Shown here: positions 36,772 to 45,933 of the stretch, one piece after another | Position numbering within the stretch: the first letter of the stretch is position 1 | How the letters are laid out: each line of letters begins with the position of its first letter | Source of the DNA: Duganella margarita | GTDB lineage: Bacteria > Pseudomonadota > Gammaproteobacteria > Burkholderiales > Burkholderiaceae_D | Reading direction: 5' to 3' | Assembly (NCBI RefSeq): GCF_009857535.1 | Contig: NZ_WWCS01000003.1 | Span: 248,001-312,000, forward strand | Length of the DNA stretch: 64,000 bases | Notes under the pieces: generated by a model | Database searches by the model: none | What the model was told of the DNA's origin: nothing | What the model saw: the letters and a program-made list of their open reading frames with translations, nothing else | Translations under genes and position numbers: made by a program

Positions 36772-37566
36772 ATGTTTATCGATTCGTACCATCGTGAATG
36801 GCTGAACCAATTGGATCACCATGCAGAGACGCTCGAAGCAGGTCGGCATTTGTATTTATTAATTGACGGCGTTTTTCTACCCGATTTTTATCGTGAGATT
36901 GGGCCGTCTGCTGCGCTGCTTTTTGAAGCTTTGCCAGGTTGCTCGGACGCTGCCCGGAGTGTCTCGCCGATTCTGCTACCCTATGACCAGCAGCCTGGTC
37001 AGTTTCATCGTTCGCTGGAAAAATGTAGTACGTGGCCAATGCTGAGCGCGATTGAAACCGTCGAGACACTTGAACAGTTGACCCTACGACTTGCATCATG
37101 GTGCGTTATTTATGCAGATGGTCAGCGGTTTAATTTCCGTTTTCCTGACACGCGTCGCCTGCCCGGTATCTTTAGGGCACTGACTTCAGAACAGCAGGCA
37201 CAGTTGGCCGGGCCTGCTTTGCGCTGGTGTTATGTAGATCGCTGTGGCCTGTGGGCAGAGCTCGACTTGAAAGGAGAGGGTTTGCCGCCCGTTAGCGATT
37301 GGCCCACTTTGGAGCCGGTTCAGTTCGGGCAAATGGTCGGCGATAGTGAAGCGGACGAAATATTGTTACGGCTATCGGACCGCGGCCTTCAATGGCCGTG
37401 GCGGCCATCGCAATGCCATGCCATTGTCGCCGACGCGCTGATGCTGGCTGACGCGGCGGCGTTGGAAGCGGGACTACGGATCGACTGGTGTGAAGCGTGC
37501 CTGATCGATGGTGATAGACCAAGTGAAGTTGGTGTGAGGCGTTGGAAAGAAATGGAGTCAGGATGA
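36772..37566 (+). CDS. DUF4123 type VI effector adaptor/chaperone
   Basis: A 264-residue cytoplasmic protein of the DUF4123 type, which loads effectors onto VgrG. The family features seen are the N-terminal 'LYLLIDGVFLPDFYREI', an aromatic-rich middle part ('RFNFRFPDTRRLPGIFRAL') and 'LRWCYVDRCGLWAEL'. GGAG lies 6 bases before the ATG, and only 3 bp separate it from the VgrG stop. The next gene overlaps it by 4 bases. Its codon use is visibly more AT-rich than the flanking genes. It probably presents the lipase encoded two genes downstream. Confidence 0.83.
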   Translation: MFIDSYHREWLNQLDHHAETLEAGRHLYLLIDGVFLPDFYREIGPSAALLFEALPGCSDAARSVSPILLPYDQQPGQFHRSLEKCSTWPMLSAIETVETLEQLTLRLASWCVIYADGQRFNFRFPDTRRLPGIFRALTSEQQAQLAGPALRWCYVDRCGLWAELDLKGEGLPPVSDWPTLEPVQFGQMVGDSEADEILLRLSDRGLQWPWRPSQCHAIVADALMLADAAALEAGLRIDWCEACLIDGDRPSEVGVRRWKEMESG

Positions 37567-38324
37567 AATTTGGCCGATATGGAGCGCGGAGCACAGCACG
37601 TTTGATGACGGTGATGTTAATCGTGTTACCGATGTTGACGGCCTGTGCGAAGCCGGCCGTGCCGGTGAGCGTGCATGGGGTCAATTACGCGGGCGATGAA
37701 TTCAGTTATGTGATTGAAGATCCGCTCAACAACAAAAATACTGCGGGCGGCGAGACAGTCGGTTCGTTTGCTGCGGGTGGCACGATGTGTTGCTATGAGC
37801 TGCCGCGCAAGTGGCAAAGCGGGCTGCAGATCAGGATCAAGGCCACGCATTGGTTGAAGGCCAAGCCCGACGGCAGCCTGCCCGAAGTCGCCGAAACCAA
37901 GGTGGTTGAAGTGCCACCTTACCAGAACGGCAAGGTTGGTGAACTTTGGGTCGTGCGTGCTGCGGACGGACAGCTGACCGTGGTTTCCAGCGACTTTCAG
38001 CCCGACCATCCCAACTGGCCCGGTAAAGTAAAAGGATGGCCAGTGCCATCGCTGGCGTACCAGCGAGAGCGGTCGAATCTATATATCCAGCAGGAGCAGG
38101 AGGCCATTGCTGTAGCAGATTCAGCACTGTTGAAGCTGCGTACCGAACCGCGTGCATTTACTGAAGAAGCATGGTCCCTTGCAAAAAAATATGACGCTCC
38201 CTCACTGGAGGGATTTACCGGTCCCAATGACGAAAAGTTTTCAGCGCATTTGAGGCAGGACTTCGAGACCATGAAGACTAATGCGACAAAAAAGATTGAA
38301 AAATTGAAGGAGCAGCGTCCATGA
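37563..38324 (+). CDS. DUF3304-type lipoprotein, candidate immunity protein to the lipase effector
   Basis: A 253-residue lipoprotein: signal peptide with lipobox LTAC (Cys28), then 'VPVSVHGVNYAGDEFSYVIED', typical of DUF3304 proteins found beside DUF2235 lipases. The Lys-rich C-terminus is helical. Its start overlaps the adaptor stop and its own stop overlaps the lipase start, each by ATGA. A periplasmic lipoprotein encoded next to a phospholipase effector that acts in the periplasm is the expected form of an immunity protein; this is inference. Confidence 0.72.
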   Translation: MKFGRYGARSTARLMTVMLIVLPMLTACAKPAVPVSVHGVNYAGDEFSYVIEDPLNNKNTAGGETVGSFAAGGTMCCYELPRKWQSGLQIRIKATHWLKAKPDGSLPEVAETKVVEVPPYQNGKVGELWVVRAADGQLTVVSSDFQPDHPNWPGKVKGWPVPSLAYQRERSNLYIQQEQEAIAVADSALLKLRTEPRAFTEEAWSLAKKYDAPSLEGFTGPNDEKFSAHLRQDFETMKTNATKKIEKLKEQRP

Positions 38325-40462
38325 GCGCGACCTTATGTCCGATGGTCCCTATGACGTTTTTAGATGCTACCAACACCAAGGCTTTTTTCGGTGATAACGC
38401 ATTTAACATTATTAAGAAAAAAAGCGAGTTGGTAGAGCAGCCGCTACTCGGTGTGCCAGGCAAGTCATGTCAGACCAACTTGTTCTTTGGCTTTTTCTTT
38501 GACGGTACCAAGAACAACTATGTACTGGCAGAAAAGCCGCAGAATCAGTCCAACGTTGCGCGTTTGTATGATTGCTATCCGGGGCAGAGCGTGCCTGGCG
38601 TGTTGCCAGGCGCTGCGGACTGGACTACTAATCCAGATCGCTATAAGCACTTCTTTAAAGTCTATGTGCCTGGTGTCGCCTCTCCATTCAAGGAGATCAA
38701 CGACAGCGGAGAGGGTGCCGAACTGACGCGTGGCGCCGCCGCAGGTTATCGCGGCGAGGCGCGAATATTATGGGGACTGCTTCAGGCGATTAATAACGTG
38801 CATCGCTTTTTCCTCAAGGTACCGTTGCTGTCCCCGGCGGAAACACAATCGCTGATTTATCGTATTGAACTGGGGCGGCGCCAGCGTCGACGGATGAAAC
38901 TTCAGCGCCGTTTCGGTCAACCTGCACCGAATGAGGAGGACGAGAAAACCCGGATCGAGTTTGAAAGAATTCTTAAGCGCTTGCACGCTGCCATTAAGCC
39001 GTATTGGCCGGTCAAGTCAACCGGCAAGCCGGCCAAGACCGATCCAGCTCAGGTCATGAAGATTTACGTTTCCACCTTCGGTTTTTCTCGAGGGGCAACG
39101 CAGGCACGCGCCTTCACCAATTGGCTGATGTCGCTGTGTGGGCTGGATGCGCAACTGTGCGGACGGACCGGATTGACGTTAGGTGGGTTTGATGTGCAGT
39201 TCGATTTTCTGGGACTATTTGATACCGTAGCGTCGGTTGGCGCCGGTAATACGCTGGGCAACAGCTTTCTCGGGCGCCTGTTCGACGGCCATGGCGCGTG
39301 GGCCGATGCCGAGGATAGTCTGCGTATTCCATCAGGTATTCGCTGCTTGCACTTGGTCGCGGCTCATGAAATACGTCGCAGCTTTCCATTGGACTCGATT
39401 GCAGTTGGCCAAGTGACACCGGCCAACTGCGAGGAGATCGTGGTGCCGGGTGTGCATTCCGATCTTGGCTGTGGCTACTGTCCCAAAGAGCAGGGCCGGG
39501 GAGTGGATGCATCCGGCGCCGATATGCTGTCACGGATTCCCTTGCTGCTGATGTACAAAGAGGCCCGCCTGGCAGGTGTGCCATTGAAGTTGGAACTGGC
39601 TACACCAAAAGTAAAAGAAAAGTTCCGGGTGATGCCGGAGACGATCAAAGCATTAAATCAGTACTTGGCGACCTGCAAGGTCCACACGGGTACGCTCACT
39701 GAGATCATGCGAGAACAGGGAAAACACCATATCCTCTGGCATCGTGCTCGCCGGGCAAGCGGCAAAACGCCATTGGAAAACAGTGCAAGCTTTATCCGGG
39801 CCAGCAATTTCGACAAAAATGACTTGCACAGTGCAAATCTGGAATTTGAGCAAGAGATCGCGTTGTTTGAAGCTTGGCTGAGCGGTAAAGGAAAAGGTTT
39901 TGTGCCCAAGTCGCAGATGCCGGGGTTCGACAACGAACACGAGAACGAGTGGGAAGAAATTGCCACTTGGTGGAACACTGCCGCACCGCTGGCGGTCAGC
40001 ACCTTGGATTTCTTCGACAACTACGTGCACGATTCGCGCGCCTGGTTCAAACTGATTCCGGGTAATCCAGATAATGAACCTGATTTGCAAAAGCAGCTGC
40101 GAGTCAGCGAGGCCACGCGCAAGAAGATCGCGGATTACAATGCTCGAGAAGCGCAGTATCATGCAGAGCAGCAAAAACTAATCACTGCGGCTTACGGCAA
40201 AAATTCTGGCATGCAGTTGCAGCCCTACAGCCCAGTGAAGGACGAGTTGCCGGATGCGGAGCGTGCGGCCGCGCAGGAGTTTGCTAAAACAGGTATTACG
40301 CCACGCATGATTACAGCCGGCCGAGAACCGTTCAATTCAAGTTGGGCAAGTTTCGGGCTGTCTGGCAAGGCTGGGTATCTGCGCTTCCGTAAGATTTATG
40401 CTGGAGGTGACCGTATGCTTATTTCGGATGTCAGCAAGTCTTCCTCTGTGGAAATGGCTTAG
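38321..40462 (+). CDS. Type VI lipase effector, DUF2235 (Tle1-like phospholipase)
   Basis: A 713-residue enzyme of the alpha/beta-hydrolase DUF2235 type. The conserved 'FFFDGTKNN' (58-66) opens the domain; the nucleophile is Ser256 in 'GFSRGAT', with Asp301 in 'LFDTVASVG' and His379 in 'VPGVHSDLGCGY' as the likely triad. Tle1 enzymes cut phospholipids of rival cells after type VI delivery. There is no signal peptide, as expected for a spike-delivered effector. The long C-terminal part (about 480-713) is charged and may contact the membrane or VgrG. The gene overlaps the lipoprotein gene by 4 bases. The region is AT-richer than the rest, suggesting transfer. Confidence 0.85.
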   Translation: MSATLCPMVPMTFLDATNTKAFFGDNAFNIIKKKSELVEQPLLGVPGKSCQTNLFFGFFFDGTKNNYVLAEKPQNQSNVARLYDCYPGQSVPGVLPGAADWTTNPDRYKHFFKVYVPGVASPFKEINDSGEGAELTRGAAAGYRGEARILWGLLQAINNVHRFFLKVPLLSPAETQSLIYRIELGRRQRRRMKLQRRFGQPAPNEEDEKTRIEFERILKRLHAAIKPYWPVKSTGKPAKTDPAQVMKIYVSTFGFSRGATQARAFTNWLMSLCGLDAQLCGRTGLTLGGFDVQFDFLGLFDTVASVGAGNTLGNSFLGRLFDGHGAWADAEDSLRIPSGIRCLHLVAAHEIRRSFPLDSIAVGQVTPANCEEIVVPGVHSDLGCGYCPKEQGRGVDASGADMLSRIPLLLMYKEARLAGVPLKLELATPKVKEKFRVMPETIKALNQYLATCKVHTGTLTEIMREQGKHHILWHRARRASGKTPLENSASFIRASNFDKNDLHSANLEFEQEIALFEAWLSGKGKGFVPKSQMPGFDNEHENEWEEIATWWNTAAPLAVSTLDFFDNYVHDSRAWFKLIPGNPDNEPDLQKQLRVSEATRKKIADYNAREAQYHAEQQKLITAAYGKNSGMQLQPYSPVKDELPDAERAAAQEFAKTGITPRMITAGREPFNSSWASFGLSGKAGYLRFRKIYAGGDRMLISDVSKSSSVEMA

Positions 40463-40473
40463 AGTTATAATTG

Positions 40474-40499
40474 ATTGGCGATCGCTATCAAAGCGATAG
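40474..40499. promoter_or_regulatory. Possible OxyR-type site upstream of catalase
   Basis: ATTG-N7-CTAT-N7-ATAG (40474-40499) matches three of the four OxyR tetranucleotides at correct spacing; the fourth (40507-40510) does not match. A catalase gene is the classic OxyR target, so the site is plausible but unproven. Confidence 0.4.
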
Positions 40500-40524
40500 A
40501 AATATATAGTTTTTATATATGGAG

Positions 40525-40565
40525 CTCGTTGTTTAAAATAGCCTTACGCTATCAACAACGAGGAG
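40525..40565 (+). promoter_or_regulatory. 5'-UTR hairpin covering the catalase ribosome-binding site
   Basis: CTCGTTGTT (40525-40533) pairs perfectly with AACAACGAG (40554-40562), and inside it ATAG (40538-40541) pairs with CTAT (40549-40552). The right arm overlaps the ribosome-binding site GAGGAG (40560-40565). It may control catalase translation. The inner ATAG-N7-CTAT also has OxyR half-site form. Confidence 0.55.
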
Positions 40566-40572
40566 CCATAGT

Positions 40573-42036
40573 ATGAGCCAGCCACCTATCACCACCGCGT
40601 CCGGCATTCCAATCGCCGACAACCAGAACTCAGTTACCGCCGGCCCACGCGGCCCGGTGCTGTTGCAGGACTTTCACCTGATCGAGAAACTCCAGCACTT
40701 CAACCGCGAGCGCATTCCTGAGCGCGTGGTGCATGCCAAAGGCTCGGGCGCTTATGGCACTTTCACCGTCACACACGACATCACCAAATTCACCAAAGCC
40801 AAACTGTTCGCCGAAGTCGGCAAGCAGACCGAGACCTTCCTGCGCTTTTCCACCGTTGGCGGCGAGAAGGGCAGCGCCGATACCGAGCGCGATCCACGCG
40901 GTTTCGCTGTCCGCTTCTATACCGAAGAAGGCAACTGGGACCTGGTCGGCAATAACACGCCGGTGTTCTTCCTGAAGGACGGTATCAAGTTCCCGGACTT
41001 CATCCACACGCAAAAACGCGATCCGCAAACCAATCTGAAATCGCCGACCATGATGTTCGATTTCTGGAGCCGCACGCCTGAGAGCCTGCACCAGGTCACC
41101 ACGCTGTTCTCCAGCCGCGGCACGCCGGACGGCTACCGCCACATGCACGGTTTCGGCAGCCACACCTACAGCCTGATTAACGTCGACGGCGAACGTGTCT
41201 ACGTCAAGTGGCACTTCCTGACGCAGCAGGGCATCAAGAACCTGAGCGCTGAAGAAGCCACGCGTATCGCCGGTTCCGATCCGGATTACGCGCAGCGCGA
41301 TCTGTTCAACGCCATCGCCGGTGGCGACTTCCCGCGCTGGGACGTGAAAGTGCAAGTTGCCACCGACGCCGAACTGGCTGCATGGGAAGCGCGCACCGGC
41401 TGGAATCCGTTCGACCTGACCAAGGTCTGGCCGCACGCCGACTTCCCGATGCTGCCGGTCGGCGTGCTGGAACTGAACCGCAACCCGGTCAACTACCATG
41501 CGGAAGTGGAGCAGGCGGCGCTGTCGCCATCGCACGTGGTGCCGGGCCTGGGCTACTCACCGGACAAGATGCTGCAGGCGCGCCTGTTCGCCTACCACGA
41601 CGCACAGCTGTACCGCGTCGGCACCAACCACCAGCACCTGCCGGTGAACGCGCCACGCTGCCCGTTCCACAACCAGCAGCGTGACGGCGGCATGGCCATC
41701 GCCAACGGCGGCGCGGCGCAGAACTACGATCCGGTGCAGGGCGGCGGCAGCAATCCGCAAGGCCTGGGCCATGGCGAACCGGCGCTGGCGCTGCAAGGCG
41801 CGGCGGCCCGCTACGATGCCCGCGGCACCGAGGACGATTACACCCAGGCCGGCAACCTGTTCCGCCTGATGCCGGCGGATGAACAGCAAAACCTGTTCAA
41901 CAATATGGCAGGTCCGTTGAGCCAGGTGAGCGCCGAGATCATCGCCCGCCAGCTGGGTCACCTCGACCTGGCCGATCCAGCCTACGGCGCCGGTGTGCGC
42001 GCAGCGCTGAAAGCCAAGGGCGTCAACCTGGCGTAA
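40573..42036 (+). CDS. katA: Catalase, small-subunit haem type (clade 3)
   Basis: This enzyme splits hydrogen peroxide to water and oxygen in the cytoplasm. The 487-residue product has the catalytic His54 in 'RVVHAKGSGAYG', Asn127 in 'LVGNNTPVFF' and the haem-ligand Tyr341 in 'RLFAYHDAQLYR'. Length and sequence fit small-subunit clade 3 catalases. It follows a 110-bp gap with an OxyR-like site and a hairpin over the ribosome-binding site, so it is probably peroxide-induced with an extra post-transcriptional layer. The patatin gene follows after 46 bp. Confidence 0.96.
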   Translation: MSQPPITTASGIPIADNQNSVTAGPRGPVLLQDFHLIEKLQHFNRERIPERVVHAKGSGAYGTFTVTHDITKFTKAKLFAEVGKQTETFLRFSTVGGEKGSADTERDPRGFAVRFYTEEGNWDLVGNNTPVFFLKDGIKFPDFIHTQKRDPQTNLKSPTMMFDFWSRTPESLHQVTTLFSSRGTPDGYRHMHGFGSHTYSLINVDGERVYVKWHFLTQQGIKNLSAEEATRIAGSDPDYAQRDLFNAIAGGDFPRWDVKVQVATDAELAAWEARTGWNPFDLTKVWPHADFPMLPVGVLELNRNPVNYHAEVEQAALSPSHVVPGLGYSPDKMLQARLFAYHDAQLYRVGTNHQHLPVNAPRCPFHNQQRDGGMAIANGGAAQNYDPVQGGGSNPQGLGHGEPALALQGAAARYDARGTEDDYTQAGNLFRLMPADEQQNLFNNMAGPLSQVSAEIIARQLGHLDLADPAYGAGVRAALKAKGVNLA

Positions 42037-42050
42037 AGATGGCATACAAT

Positions 42051-42075
42051 CTCCACGTTGCCGTGCATCGTGGAG
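42051..42075 (+). promoter_or_regulatory. Hairpin sequestering the patatin gene ribosome-binding site
   Basis: CTCCACG (42051-42057) pairs perfectly with CGTGGAG (42069-42075), the latter containing most of the GGAGG ribosome-binding site of the TTG-started gene at 42083. Access to this site would need unfolding or coupling to other signals. Confidence 0.5.
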
Positions 42076-42082
42076 GTCTGTC

Positions 42083-43186
42083 TTGAGCAGCAAATCAGCT
42101 AGTCCGACATCGCCCGCCTTGCCGGGCCAGATTGTTCTGGTCCTGCAGGGCGGCGGCGCGTTGGGCGCTTATCAACTGGGCGTGTACCAGGCCTTGCACG
42201 AAGCCGGCATCGAGCCGGATTGGGTGATCGGCACCTCCATCGGCGCGATCAATGGCGCCATCATCGCCGGTAATCCGCCCGAGCAGCGGCTGGACCGGCT
42301 GCGCGAGTTCTGGCATCGCATGGAGCGCAATGCCTTCGGCTTTTCCACCATGCCGCGCGCGATCGCCAATGCGATCACGGTGGGGCAGGGCATCCCGGCG
42401 TTTTTCGAACCTAACCTGGCCTCATGGTGGAATCCCGAGGCGCGCGTTGGGATCGAACACGCTTCCTTCTATCAGACCACCCCTTTGCGGAATACGCTGG
42501 AGGCGCTGGTCGATTTCGATTATCTCAATCAAAAGCAGATGCGCCTGACGGTCGGCGCGGTCAATGCGCGCAGCGGCGCGATGCGCTACTTCGACAGCAA
42601 GCAGGAGCCGCTGCGGGTCGAGCATGTGATGGCGTCGGGTGCATTGCCGCCGGCGTTTCCGGCAGTGCGCATCGACGGTCAGCCGTACTGGGATGGCGGC
42701 ATCTACTCCAACACGCCGATCGAGGCAGTGCTTGACGACGAGCCGCGCCGCAGCTCGGTGATCTTCTCGGTGCAGGTGTGGAACCCGGACGGCAGCGAGC
42801 CTGAAAGCGTGCTCGATGTGCTGGACAAGCACAAGGAGATCCAGTACGCCAGCCGCGCCAGCAATATCGAACAGCAGCGCAAGCTGCACCGGCTGCGCCA
42901 TGTGATCCGCGAGATGAGCAAGCATCTGTCGGCGGAGGAGGCGGCGTCGCCCGAGATGCGCGAGCTGGCGTCATGGGGCTGCGGCACCGACATGCACGTG
43001 GTGTCGCTGCGGGCGCCGCGCATCGGCAACGAAGACCACACCAAGGACATCGACTTCAGCGCCGCCGGCATCCGCGCGCGCTGGCAGGCCGGCTACGACG
43101 ATACGCAGCGCTTCATTAAACTGCGGCCGTGGCAGCAGGCGGTCGATCCAATCGAGGGCATCGTGATCCACGAACTGCCATCATGA
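42083..43186 (+). CDS. Patatin-like phospholipase with DUF3734 C-terminal domain
   Basis: A 367-residue serine hydrolase of the patatin type, with a Ser-Asp dyad: the oxyanion motif 'GGGALGAYQLG' (23-33), Ser52 in 'GTSIGA', and Asp204 in 'WDGG'. The C-terminal part ('HKEIQYASRASNIEQQRKLH') is the DUF3734 extension. The start is TTG at 42083 with GGAGG 6 bases upstream; no ATG is nearby in frame. There is no signal peptide, so it should act in the cytoplasm or at the inner membrane on acyl lipids or storage polyesters. It lies behind the catalase gene. Confidence 0.88.
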   Translation: MSSKSASPTSPALPGQIVLVLQGGGALGAYQLGVYQALHEAGIEPDWVIGTSIGAINGAIIAGNPPEQRLDRLREFWHRMERNAFGFSTMPRAIANAITVGQGIPAFFEPNLASWWNPEARVGIEHASFYQTTPLRNTLEALVDFDYLNQKQMRLTVGAVNARSGAMRYFDSKQEPLRVEHVMASGALPPAFPAVRIDGQPYWDGGIYSNTPIEAVLDDEPRRSSVIFSVQVWNPDGSEPESVLDVLDKHKEIQYASRASNIEQQRKLHRLRHVIREMSKHLSAEEAASPEMRELASWGCGTDMHVVSLRAPRIGNEDHTKDIDFSAAGIRARWQAGYDDTQRFIKLRPWQQAVDPIEGIVIHELPS

Positions 43187-43273
43187 AAAAAACGACTGGA
43201 AAGTGGGAATTTAATTCATAAGCATGCAGTTTTCCTGATTCTATACTGAAACAAAAGAATGAGGAGAACCACC

Positions 43274-44770
43274 ATGTATGAAGATCGCATTCGCCGCCCG
43301 GCGCTGATGAACAAAGTGATGAGCGCCGAACAGGCCGCCCTGTTATTCAAGGACGGCATGACGGTGGGCATGAGCGGCTTTACGCGCGCCGGAGACGCCA
43401 AGGCGCTGCCGGCAGCCCTGGTCGAACGCGCCCGCCACGGCAATCCGCTGCAACTGACGCTGCTGACCGGCGCTTCGCTCGGCAACGACAGCGACGGCCT
43501 GATGGCCAACGCCGGCGTGGTGGCGCGCCGCATGCCGTTCCAGGCCGACGCCGCGCTGCGCCGCAAGATCAATTCCGGCGAGGTGATGTTCATCGACCAG
43601 CACTTGTCGGAGACGGCCGAGCAGCTGCGTTCCGGCGACCTGAAAGGCATCGACATCGCGGTGATCGAGGCGGTGGCGATTACGGCCGATGGCGGCATCA
43701 TTCCCACCATGTCGGTCGGGAACTCGGCCAACTTCGCGCAGCAGGCCGGCAAGGTGATCGTCGAGATCAACCTGAGCGCGCCGCTGGCGCTGGAAGGCTT
43801 CCACGATATTTATGTGCCGGCTGCGCGCCCGCACCGCGGCGCGATTCCTTTGACCACGCCGTGGGACCGCATCGGCGTCACCGAGATCACCGTCGATCCG
43901 GAGCGCATCGCCGCGATCGTGATTACCGATAGTCCGGACAGCCCGTCCAACGCGCTGCCGCCGGACGACGAGACCGACGCCATCGCGCGCCACATCATCA
44001 CCTTCCTGGAAGGCGAAGTGAAAGCGGGGCGCATGGACCCGTCATTGCGTCCGCTGCAGGCGGGCATCGGCACCATCGCCAACGCGGTGCTGCATGGCCT
44101 GATCGATTCGCCGTTCCGCAATATGACGATGTTTTCGGAAGTGCTGCAGGACAGCGCGATCGAGCTGCTCGATTCCGGCCAGCTGATGATGGCGTCGGCA
44201 TCGTCGATCACGCTGTCGGCCGCCATGCATCAGAAGTTCATCGACAATATCGAGCAGTACCGCGAACGCATCGTGCTGCGGCCGCAGGAGATCAGCAACC
44301 ACCCGGAGATCGTGCGGCGGCTGGGCATCATCGCGCTGAATACGGCGCTGGAGTTCGACATTTACGGCAACGTCAATTCGACCCACGTCGGCGGCACGCA
44401 CATGATGAACGGCATCGGCGGCTCGGGCGACTTTGCGCGCAATGGCCAGCTGTCGGTCTTCGTCAGCAAGTCGGTGGCCAAGGATGGCGCGATTTCCAGC
44501 GTGGTGCCGTTTGCCGCGCACGTTGACCACACCGAACATGATGTCGATATTCTGGTGACGGAGTGGGGCCTGGCCGACCTGCGTGGCCTGGCGCCACGCG
44601 AACGCGCGCCGCGCATCATCGAGAATTGCGCGCACCCGGATTACCGCCCGCAGCTGCGCGCTTATTTCGAGGAAGCGCTGCAAGGCGGCGGCCAGACGCC
44701 GCATGTGCTGGAGAAGGCATTGTCGTGGCACGCCCGCTATAAACGGGAAGGGAGCATGCTGGTAAAATAA
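43274..44770 (+). CDS. Acetyl-CoA hydrolase/transferase family protein (succinyl-CoA:acetate CoA-transferase-like)
   Basis: A 498-residue CoA-transferase of the class I type. It has 'TVGMSGFTRAGDAKALP' near the start, the likely catalytic Glu289 in 'FSEVLQDSAIELLDSG', and 'FDIYGNVNSTHVGGTHMMNG', which fits the succinate/acetate transferase subfamily. It would exchange CoA between acetyl-CoA and succinate, linking acetate metabolism to the TCA cycle. ATG at 43274 follows GAGGAG; an ATG at 43259 in frame has no such site. It has its own upstream gap of 87 bp. Confidence 0.88.
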   Translation: MYEDRIRRPALMNKVMSAEQAALLFKDGMTVGMSGFTRAGDAKALPAALVERARHGNPLQLTLLTGASLGNDSDGLMANAGVVARRMPFQADAALRRKINSGEVMFIDQHLSETAEQLRSGDLKGIDIAVIEAVAITADGGIIPTMSVGNSANFAQQAGKVIVEINLSAPLALEGFHDIYVPAARPHRGAIPLTTPWDRIGVTEITVDPERIAAIVITDSPDSPSNALPPDDETDAIARHIITFLEGEVKAGRMDPSLRPLQAGIGTIANAVLHGLIDSPFRNMTMFSEVLQDSAIELLDSGQLMMASASSITLSAAMHQKFIDNIEQYRERIVLRPQEISNHPEIVRRLGIIALNTALEFDIYGNVNSTHVGGTHMMNGIGGSGDFARNGQLSVFVSKSVAKDGAISSVVPFAAHVDHTEHDVDILVTEWGLADLRGLAPRERAPRIIENCAHPDYRPQLRAYFEEALQGGGQTPHVLEKALSWHARYKREGSMLVK

Positions 44771-44803
44771 TGGTCATCTGCATTCACTTAACATTGGATC
44801 AAC

Positions 44804-45931
44804 ATGACCATCAAAATCAGCCAGAACTTCGACTCAGGTGCGATCGAAGTTGTGCGCGCGGACAGCGCAGCCTCCATCGAACTGAATCTGCGCAAGGATT
44901 CTCACGCTGACATCCATCAGTGGTTCCACTTCCGCGTGCAGGGCGCGCGTGGCCAGAAGCTGACCATGCGCTTCCTGAACGCCGGCCAGGCCACCTATGC
45001 CAAGGGCTACGAGGATTACCAGGCGGTGGCCAGCTACGACACCGAGAACTGGTTCCGCGTGCCCACCAGGTTCGATGGCGCGGTCATGACGATCGACCAT
45101 ACGCCGGATACCGACAGCATCTACTACGCTTACTTCGAGCCGTATTCTTTCGAGCGCCATCTGCGCCTGCTGGGCGAGGTGGGCGAGCATCCGCTGGCGC
45201 GCGTGCTGGACCTGGGTTCGACGGTCGATGGCCGCGATATGAATCTGGTGGTCATCGGCAAGCCGGAAGCGGAAAAGAAAATCTGGTTCATCGCGCGCCA
45301 GCATCCGGGCGAGTCGATGGCGGAATGGTTCATCGAAGGCCTGATCGATTCGCTGCTGGACGATGCCAACCCGATCGCCCGCAAGCTGCTGCAGCGCTGT
45401 GTGTTCTACATTGTGCCGAACATGAATCCGGACGGCTCGGTGCGCGGCAACCTGCGCACCAACGCGGCCGGCGCCAACCTGAATCGCGAGTGGATGACGC
45501 CTTCGGTGGAGCGCAGCCCGGAAGTGCTGTACGTGAAGCAGAAGATGCACGAAACCGGCATCGACATGTTCTTCGATATTCACGGTGATGAAGCGCTGCC
45601 GTACAACTTCGTGGCGGGTAACGAGATGCTGGAAAACTTCAGCGACGAGCGTCGCCAGAAGCAGCAGGCTTTCATTGATCGCTACAAGAATGCGACGCCG
45701 GACTTCCAGGATAAAGTCGGCTACGCGGCCAGCAAGTACAAGGAAGACATGCTGACGCTGGCCTCCAAGTACGTCGGTCATCACTTCGGCTGCCTGGCGC
45801 TGACGCTGGAGATGCCGTTCAAGGACAACGCCGATCTGCCGGACCCGCATGTGGGCTGGAATGGCGCGCGCAGTGCGGCGCTGGGCGCTTCGATCCTGCA
45901 GCCGATCCTGTTGTCGCTGGACGATTACTGA
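44804..45931 (+). CDS. M14-type cytosolic zinc carboxypeptidase
   Basis: A 375-residue metallopeptidase with an N-terminal beta domain (about 1-115) followed by the M14 catalytic domain, the layout of cytosolic carboxypeptidases. Zinc ligands are His167 and Glu170 in 'RQHPGES' and His260 in 'DIHGDE'; the catalytic Glu336 is in 'LTLEMPF'. 'NMNPDGSVRGNLRTN' gives the substrate-carboxylate Asn-Arg pair. No signal peptide, so cytoplasmic. Its target is unknown. The CYTH gene begins 2 bp after its stop. Confidence 0.92.
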   Translation: MTIKISQNFDSGAIEVVRADSAASIELNLRKDSHADIHQWFHFRVQGARGQKLTMRFLNAGQATYAKGYEDYQAVASYDTENWFRVPTRFDGAVMTIDHTPDTDSIYYAYFEPYSFERHLRLLGEVGEHPLARVLDLGSTVDGRDMNLVVIGKPEAEKKIWFIARQHPGESMAEWFIEGLIDSLLDDANPIARKLLQRCVFYIVPNMNPDGSVRGNLRTNAAGANLNREWMTPSVERSPEVLYVKQKMHETGIDMFFDIHGDEALPYNFVAGNEMLENFSDERRQKQQAFIDRYKNATPDFQDKVGYAASKYKEDMLTLASKYVGHHFGCLALTLEMPFKDNADLPDPHVGWNGARSAALGASILQPILLSLDDY

Positions 45932-45933
45932 TC

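Noticed and set aside
40463..40572. Calling a full OxyR site at the catalase promoter
   Set aside because: Only three of four tetranucleotides fit in the upstream site, so it is listed as possible only.
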